Shown: piece after piece, positions 57,142 through 64,000 of the stretch | Layout: every line of letters starts with the position of its first letter | Numbering within the stretch: the first letter of the stretch is position 1 | Assembly: GCA_934045905.1 (NCBI GenBank) | Contig: OW203765.1 | Span: 19,903,409-19,967,408 of the forward strand | DNA length: 64,000 nt | Direction of reading: 5' to 3' | Source: Leuctra nigra | Taxonomy: Eukaryota; Arthropoda; Insecta; Plecoptera; Leuctridae | The notes under the pieces: model-generated | What the model saw: only the letters and a program-made list of their open reading frames with translations | Database searches by the model: none | Told to the model about the DNA's origin: nothing | Made by a program: the position numbers and the translations under genes

Positions 57142-58482
57142 ACATTCTCAAGCTTCGCTGATGCACAAGTCACGCGTCAACGATTGCCTTAGATTATTGT
57201 GTCTTTTATATTTTGCCACGGTTTTATGAAGACGCGTCGATGACGACGGCGTCGCGCGTCGTCAGTTAATAACGTCAACTTTACGCGTCGCTTCGCGTCT
57301 AATATTTATGAGCATTTTCGGCGTCGAGACGCTCAACCAGGCGTCCTTTTTTTCTTTTAGTGAAGTAGAAAAAAAGAGAACGAGAAAGGTCGTTTCTTAT
57401 ATTATTTAATATATAAACTGAGATGGAAAACAGGCTATTTCATGTGACCTTGAGTTTTAAGTTATACTTTTGTGACGCCAATGCGTCTTTTTAAGTTCCA
57501 CTTTTCCCCCCTCTCTTTCTCTCTCACACACAACATACAATCGTATTATGTGAAGTTTTTAAGAAGAGTTAAAAGTAAAATATGAAAGAGAGATTGTTCT
57601 AATGGAAAAAGAAAGGTTTCAAAGGAGTTGACATTTTTGAAACGATTGTATTAGCTTTTATGAAAGAGTTGGCTATAGTAACAACAAAAATACTTACACG
57701 TTTCAAATCAAATAATAGGGATTGATAGAGTATGATCGTGAACTAAATATTTCACTATTTATTATGCAATATTAGAATATTTACTTATAAGGAAACAACT
57801 TATCACAATGAAAACTTTTTAAAAACATACACACGCTGTGATCACTCTTAACTAATTTAAATAGGAATTAATACAACTGGACATTGTCCTCCAAACATAA
57901 TCATAACCGAAAACACCGCACAACCGAGAAAATCAGTCTAACTAAAGTAAAGTTTCCTCAAGTGTACAAGTTCAACACCAGAGATTAGAATGAATTACTT
58001 TAGATATCCCTAAGTATGACACTCTTTATACTAGTTACATTACAAAACGTGCTCCCGATGTAATTCAAACAAATGGCTGAACAAGATTACACTTTTGTCT
58101 AAAGAAAAAAGCGGTTGGCGCGAGAAAGAAAAAGTAGGAGGAGATTGTGTAAAAGTGTAGAGCGTAGTTTGGGCCGATAAAGTATAATAATAACACCGCG
58201 GAGAAGGATGAAGGATGAAGGATGAGGCAACTCAGGTCGTAAACACCAATATCTAGTCACATATAGGTAAGAAGGGAAAATAACCTCTGAATATTATGCT
58301 AGAGGAATATTTTAGTTATCACCTTTGCTTTAACGACGTACTGTGCTGCTGTGGAGTTAACAATTGCGTCACGGAATCTAAGGATGGTTGTCGATGAGAG
58401 AAGAAGCCGTGAACCATTAATTAATTTTATACATTTTCAAGGAAGCAGAACGAAGATACTGTTATGTTAAGAAATTAAAACC
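57142..58482. other. Non-coding DNA with a GCGTC-rich islet at 57220-57350
   Basis: At least ten GCGTC/GACGC words (AAGACGCGTCGATGACGACG and others) lie within 130 bases. The remainder is AT-rich and featureless. Confidence 0.4.
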
Positions 58483-58954
58483 GACGTAGCGAGCGTCACC
58501 TGACTGTAGGTACATTATGGATCTTTTTTTAAAAGTGTGCCACACGGTTCAACCATGTTCAACTAACCGATCTAAAATTTTGCACATACATCTTGTGATC
58601 TTGTGATTGGTTGAAAATTGAAATACTACTTGTCAATCGACTAAACATTTTGCATGTCATTGACACCAACATTTTAGGATTTTTTTTTGACAATTTGCAG
58701 ACAAATTCGTGTAGAACTTCAAGAGTATTTGACAAATAACTGACATTTTATTCTCGTTTTTTTCTGTCAACTTTTTTCAAAGAATTTCAAATTCAGATTT
58801 TAAATTTTTAAAACTGATTTTTTGACACATTTGATTATATCGTTTTCCCTGCTATTTCCAAGCTCTATCAGAGAGCAGCAACTTTCACACGATATTAATT
58901 CGCATGCAATACAAATTCTCACTTATCAACGCGTTACCAAGAGCGTTTTCCAAG
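58483..58954 (+). mobile_element. Helitron-like element, copy A4 (short)
   Basis: It starts near GACGTAGCGAGCGTCACC and ends with AACGCGTTACCAAGAGCGTT then TTCCAAG (CTAG mutated to CAAG) at 58954, followed by T. It is about 470 bp, a deletion derivative. Confidence 0.55.
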
Positions 58955-59821
58955 TATTAATCCCTCCTCTCGTAGTTTAGAACCTCTTCAATGTCTTTCT
59001 CTTGGCGTAAATCTCAGTGGTCCACGATCCTCGCCGCCATGCCGTGGAACGAACTCGGAGCTTATGGCTGAACGAGTTAACGTCTGATGGACCCATGACG
59101 TCGGGACGCCCTCCCAGGGGACGCCTGGCGTCGCGGTACTCTGATGCGATATCCAGTCTTCAAGATGAGATGACACGACGAGTGATCTGAGAGGCGAGGG
59201 ATTCTGGAGGAAGCTGTTCTGTCACTGCAGCTGAGAAATTTCCAGCTTGCAGCGGCGGATGTGTTTTATTATTAGGGCTAGGATGATTAGGATATTGCCT
59301 TTTTTAGTTTTTTTGTGCTGACACGTCTAAAAATGATGTATAAATATATTTCCCTGATTTCAAAAATATGTGTTTCATTTTTCCAGAAAATTCCTTTTTC
59401 TCAATTGTTAATAAAATCAGTCCTTTTCTTGCTATTTTAAGTTTTTTTTCATTTTTTTAAAATTATTGGGGAGAATAATATGAAATGTTTGTTGCAAGTT
59501 ACAACAATTTTAGGAATTTTGGTCTAAACCCCAATTCATAAAATATTCATCCACCATTTGGTTGGCCATCAAAATAATTGCCACTTAATAAAATAACACA
59601 TTCATACAATAATTTAAGTTAATTTTAATATATGACTCCAAGTCCAACTGCTTAACCAATAAAAGTCGAATAATATGTTGACGAATATTACACACCATAA
59701 AATTCGATTGGTCCTTTTTCGGGATTTTGTGGTCCTTTTTTAGTAGTTTTAAGGTACTATTTGCCTGCCTTTTTGGCCGTTTCATAGGTCCTAAACATCC
59801 TAACCCTTTTTATAATTATAT
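58955..59821. other. Non-coding DNA with a GC-rich islet at 59020-59180
   Basis: The islet has CATGACGTCGGGACGCCCTC and GACGCCTGGCGTCGCGG. A 62-codon minus-strand ORF crosses it without recognisable motif. The rest is AT-rich. Confidence 0.35.
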
Positions 59822-60195
59822 CTAGGAAAACCCTCTGTGTAACGCGTTGATGAGCGAGCCTCGTATAGCATGCGAATTGATATGAGTTTTCAAGTATCTG
59901 CTCTACAGACCTTGGAAAGAGACGAAACGAAATGCGTCATAGAAGCAGTGATAAAATATCTGACATTTCCTTCAAGAAATTTGACAAATATTTCCGTAAT
60001 ATTTACGCTGTGGCCCTGTCAACAGGCTTCTCGAGAATCTTCAATATTTCCACAACACGCATATAACGTCCGTAAAATGTCATTACTTTCGAAGTTAACT
60101 ACAGATTAGTCTGAAAATTTACAAAACACTAAAATATTGGTCCTGATGACCATTCAAAATTTGATGTTGATCTGTCAAACAGTTTAGGTTTATCA
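59822..60195 (-). mobile_element. Helitron-like element, copy A5 (5'-truncated)
   Basis: The 3' end on the minus strand is the hairpin then TTTTCCTAG (59825-59822). Family sequence such as TGACATTTTACGGACG and TCAGACTAATCTGTAG continues to about 60195, where similarity stops. Confidence 0.55.
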
Positions 60196-60891
60196 CGGGC
60201 TTATTTAAATTCCATCCACTCCATTACTAAATCACTCCCAATCATAATCATCATAGTCATTCTTCCGTCGCCATTAGTTAAGTTGCAGAACAATATGACG
60301 TCAAATCCATAATAAAGAAGTAGGTATTTCAATAATATGAAAGACAATGTATTAACGTGTGAACTAGGTACTGGTATCTATGATTTTGATTAGTTAATCA
60401 GAGAGAGAGTAATAATGGTCCTACGGGCCTCAGTCATCATTCAGTAATCCATGAGTTCACAAAAGCAGGTACAATACAGTTTATACCAGATCATTGAATT
60501 GTAATTGTAATGATTAGTTGGGAGGCTGCTTATGGTGTGAACGATCCCTTTCATATTCAGACTCAATTTTAACTCACTTTTGTGGTAATTCTTTAGGACC
60601 CAAAACGCAAAGCATAAAAAGAATTCATATGTATTTTTAGACCTTATTGCGACTCGTCACTAAAGTCGATATTACTATACTAAGTTGCTAGAAATTCACC
60701 CTTAGAATGTAATAGCAATAAGGGTTAAGTAACTTGAGAGCAAACCTAATAGGTTTACAAAACTTCAAGATGAATTTTCATTGATAACATCAATATATCA
60801 AGGTCTGCTGGATTCTTGTTGGTTGATAACATTTTTCTAACTGTTTATCTCAAAGTCACTTTTTTCATCTCACTTTATAAGCAAAACGTCT
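60196..60891. other. AT-rich DNA, nothing recognised
   Basis: No exon or element ends. Confidence 0.4.
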
Positions 60892-61213
60892 CTGGAGGCC
60901 AAGTCTTGAAACTTACGCCTACAGGACGCAAACGCTCTAGGAAGTCAACAAGTCCCATTTACTGTAAGAATGATCGCCATTGAAACACAAATTTAAGCCA
61001 TTTATTTGATTGTCATCCAGCAAACTATTGCAAACAATTTATTAACTTTATAATTATTATTACAGATATTTTACAGTCATAAAACCTTATTCAAAATAAT
61101 GCTAAACAGTTGAAGGTAGATTTCAAGGTCATCATTCTTACAGTAAATGGGACTTGTTGACGTCCTAGAGCGTTTGCGTCCTGAAGGCGTAAGTTTCAAG
61201 ACTTGGCCTCCAG
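60892..61213. mobile_element. Foldback element with 82-bp arms
   Basis: Arms 60892-60973 and about 61131-61213 pair with only a few mismatches (TGGAGGCCAAGTCTTGAAAC ... CATTTACTGTAAGAATGAT). The loop is about 157 bases. The core CCAAGTCTTGAAA is shared with the element at 39683. Confidence 0.85.
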
Positions 61214-61503
61214 GTTATGTCAGTTAGTGAGTATTATACCTACATTTGCTTTGTTTATTATTGGGCCAATTAGGGGAGAAATAGGTACTAAATAATATTA
61301 TTACGTGGGGTATTATTTCCTATGGGTCAGTTGAAGATATAAAAAATAGCACCTAAAATATTTAATGCCAGTTTTTTGAAGCTAACTTCTGTGTTTCGTA
61401 AAACTCTCCTTTACATAGCTGCAAAACCTCCACTCTGGATATTATAATTTTAAACTCGCGAAAAGATTTTGTTACGAAGAATCAGTGTTTTTGTTGCATG
61501 GTG

Positions 61504-61536
61504 AAGGGGGTTGGGAGGGGGTTGGGAGGGGGTGGA
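61504..61536 (+). repeat. G-quadruplex-type G-rich tandem
   Basis: Five G-runs of three to five bases, built of GTTGGGAGGGGG units with short spacers. Confidence 0.75.
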
Positions 61537-63480
61537 CGAGACTTTATTGTGCCCCGAGGCCAGTGGTACAGAGCACCTCCGCCCCTCCTCCTCCTCCGTT
61601 GCCCCAGGAGACAAGATGAAAGATTCAAGCTCCGAATACAGTTATGGTCAAAAGCAAATGGCGAAGCCTAACATGACATGCGTCAGAATGTCCAGTGGAA
61701 AAAAAGCTTTTTCGAAAGTCAAAGACTTGAAAAAGTGTTGACGTGTTTACTTTAAGAAGTGTCAAATACTCAGTTAAAATCCCTCCGAGTGAGTTTCTGA
61801 ACGCGGTCTTATATATATATTCTATAGCAACGTTCGATCTTAGAGCAAGTTTCATAATATTGAATTCAAGCGAAAATGTGAGCATTCCTTTTTTGCTGAT
61901 CGATTGAAACTTTTAAAATGTCAAAACTACAAGTGTTTCCAAATCGTTTTAAAAGTACTATGTTTAACATCTTTATCTCGAACGTATTGGAATATAATCA
62001 ACATAAGAAAACTAAATTTCCATGAGCTTTTAGTTTGTCAAAAGTTCACTTAGACGCAAAAATGCTTGGCAATTTAAGTTTACTGGACTTTTAGTGGACT
62101 TTTGACAACTTAAACATACAAACGTATTTATATTGGCATTATCTCGTGCTATAGTGACTACTTCTACTAGTTGAACATTTTGTTGATAGTAAGATGTATA
62201 ATACTGATGAAAGGGAGAAAATTATGTTAGCGAACTTTGAATATTCATTAAATGTATCAGAAAGTGTATTTTTGTTTCCAATGAGACATTTCCCAAGATA
62301 TGTGCTTTCAAATTTATCTAAAACTTTAAAATTCATATTATTTTTGTCTACATTTCATACCTTCAGTTTAAAGCGTTATTTCAAAGTTATTTTTAACTAT
62401 TTTGGAGGCTACTTCCATAGAGTATGTTGCAAGAAATGACATCTTACAATGTCGTCAACTGTTGTATGTTGTATGATAATTAATTGCATTAAAGTTCCCG
62501 ATGCCATTTAGAGTTTTCGACACTTGACTCGGCGCTCGATAGTTTTTTTTATTTTTCAATATTGAGTATAGTTACACATGTTATTTTCGGTTAAAATAAT
62601 CAAAAGGCACACTTGATAGCTTTAAAATGGGTTTAATCCGAATTTGAGGACACTTCTTCTGCGTCAAGTTTTATTTATAAACTTCCCATTTAGATTATTC
62701 TATATTTGTTATATGAACAAAATGTATCCAAAGATCATGTTTTGACAAAGTATAGTGTTGATAGTTTGTTTGTTTACCTTGTTTCAAAGCATATTAGCTA
62801 CTTTGGCTTCTAATTAACATGCGATTCTTGATGAAAATAATGAGAAAACAATAGAAATGCTCTTAATGAAAACCAAACCACATTTTCCTGAAATAATGAA
62901 CGGTGCTGTACTACTTATAAACGAAGTACCGTTCTGTGTGTTTTAATTGGGTTTGTTTTAATTTCTCAAGACCAATTATTCTAAAAACCTACGCCTCCCA
63001 ATTATATTCAAAACGGTAAGAAGAATGTGTGGGGGTGGTGGTGGGGAGAAGGAGGAGGGATAAGGGGCGCCTCTAGGAGGGAAATAAAAAACACTTTTTT
63101 AAAATTAAGAGGTTTTTCATAATTAGTAACTTTAAGAGTGGAAATGGGAGTTGTTTTAAAAATAATGTCTCCGTCGTGGAAATTCTACGGACGACGGAAA
63201 TTTCTAGATTTAAAAAGATAAAACGCTGCAATACACTTAAGACTTTTAGACTAAGTACTCTTACGAATATTTCTTTTCAGAATTCTAACGACAAAGCGAA
63301 GAGTATTTTATTTTCTCTCTCTGTGAAATCCAGGGTTTGTGAGTTATGTAATTGTCTTCAATGGTATTTATTAACGATCGAATGCAGGACTTTGCGTGAT
63401 GTGAACCAGAAAATATTGAAGTATTCGTAATAACTAAACACCCTTATATAAGCTCAGATACCGTAAACATATAATTGCTC
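61537..63480. other. AT-rich DNA, no gene seen
   Basis: A G-rich patch at 63028-63072 (GGGGGTGGTGGTGGGG). Short ORFs have no motifs. Confidence 0.4.
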
Positions 63481-63484
63481 ACTT

Positions 63485-63570
63485 GGGACTCGGTGCATTT
63501 AGCGTTTCCCTAGTTAAATATATGTCACACTTAACACGAGATGTCCCGGGTTCAATTCCCGAGTCTGACT
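63485..63570 (+). repeat. tRNA-like SINE head
   Basis: GATGTCCCGGGTTCAATTCCCGAG is an intact T-arm/box B, preceded about 50 bases earlier by a weak box-A-like GCATTTAGCGTTTCCC. It does not fold into a convincing tRNA acceptor stem. Confidence 0.4.
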
Positions 63571-63627
63571 ATCCTGAATGTAGTTTAATACCAAATCCCA
63601 ACTATAAACATAGAAGTGCAACCCCCT

Positions 63628-64000
<373 letters not shown>

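Noticed and set aside
56846..57229. 127-codon ORF with a Thr/His run
   Set aside because: It crosses the (CA)n microsatellite and has no other motif.

Overview
The window looks like nuclear DNA from an arthropod, most likely an insect and possibly a hemipteran. The background is AT-rich and gene-poor. The genes are split by GT-AG introns, the coding exons are clearly richer in G+C than their surroundings, and most of the rest is small DNA transposons (MITEs), foldback elements and one Helitron-like family. The order within insects is a guess from overall character only. No bacterial, plasmid or phage signature was seen.

Only three protein genes can be supported. (1) At 2921-3233 on the minus strand is the first coding exon of a stargazin/TARP-type four-transmembrane protein of the claudin/PMP22 superfamily; its other exons should lie off the left edge. 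(2) At 14565-18942 on the plus strand is a complete four-exon gene for a 244-residue THAP-domain zinc-finger protein with a C-terminal coiled coil. (3) At 27071-28026 on the minus strand is the long last exon of another stargazin/TARP-type protein, covering the end of TM3, TM4 and a large cytoplasmic tail that ends in a PDZ ligand. The minus-strand order is C-terminal exon first and N-terminal exon second, so these are two neighbouring TARP-type genes head-to-tail with the THAP gene between them on the other strand, unless the assembly is inverted. Right of 28 kb I see no further coding exon; if the assembly is right, 28-64 kb is largely the upstream intron of the 27-28 kb gene.

Layout: 0-3 kb, a Helitron-like copy, a tRNA-like retroposon fragment and a MITE beside the splice donor of the first TARP exon. 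5-8.5 kb, a hAT-like MITE, a 2.1 kb Helitron-like copy with a small basic ORF, and a second hAT-like MITE with a perfect 8-bp target duplication. 9.7-13.4 kb, a dispersed repeat pair. 14.5-19 kb, the THAP gene, with a self-nested MITE in intron 2 and a hAT nested in a larger element in intron 3. 19.9-26.1 kb, foldbacks and hAT-like elements. 26.7-27.0 kb, a 31-bp satellite with CRE-type palindromes directly after the TARP stop codon. 29.3-32.4 kb, a Helitron-like copy broken by several insertions, including a perfect 142-bp inverted repeat. 35-64 kb, sparse MITEs, microsatellites, short GC-rich islets and long stretches where I see nothing.

The two TARP-type genes would act at the neuronal plasma membrane as auxiliary subunits of AMPA/kainate-type glutamate receptors (family knowledge). 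The THAP gene is a likely nuclear DNA-binding factor with no evident functional link to them. I did not find a convincing new multi-gene system. The most unusual items are the duplicated YDNV module in the TARP tail, the satellite beside its stop codon, the perfect long palindrome, and the Helitron-like family with its nested insertions.
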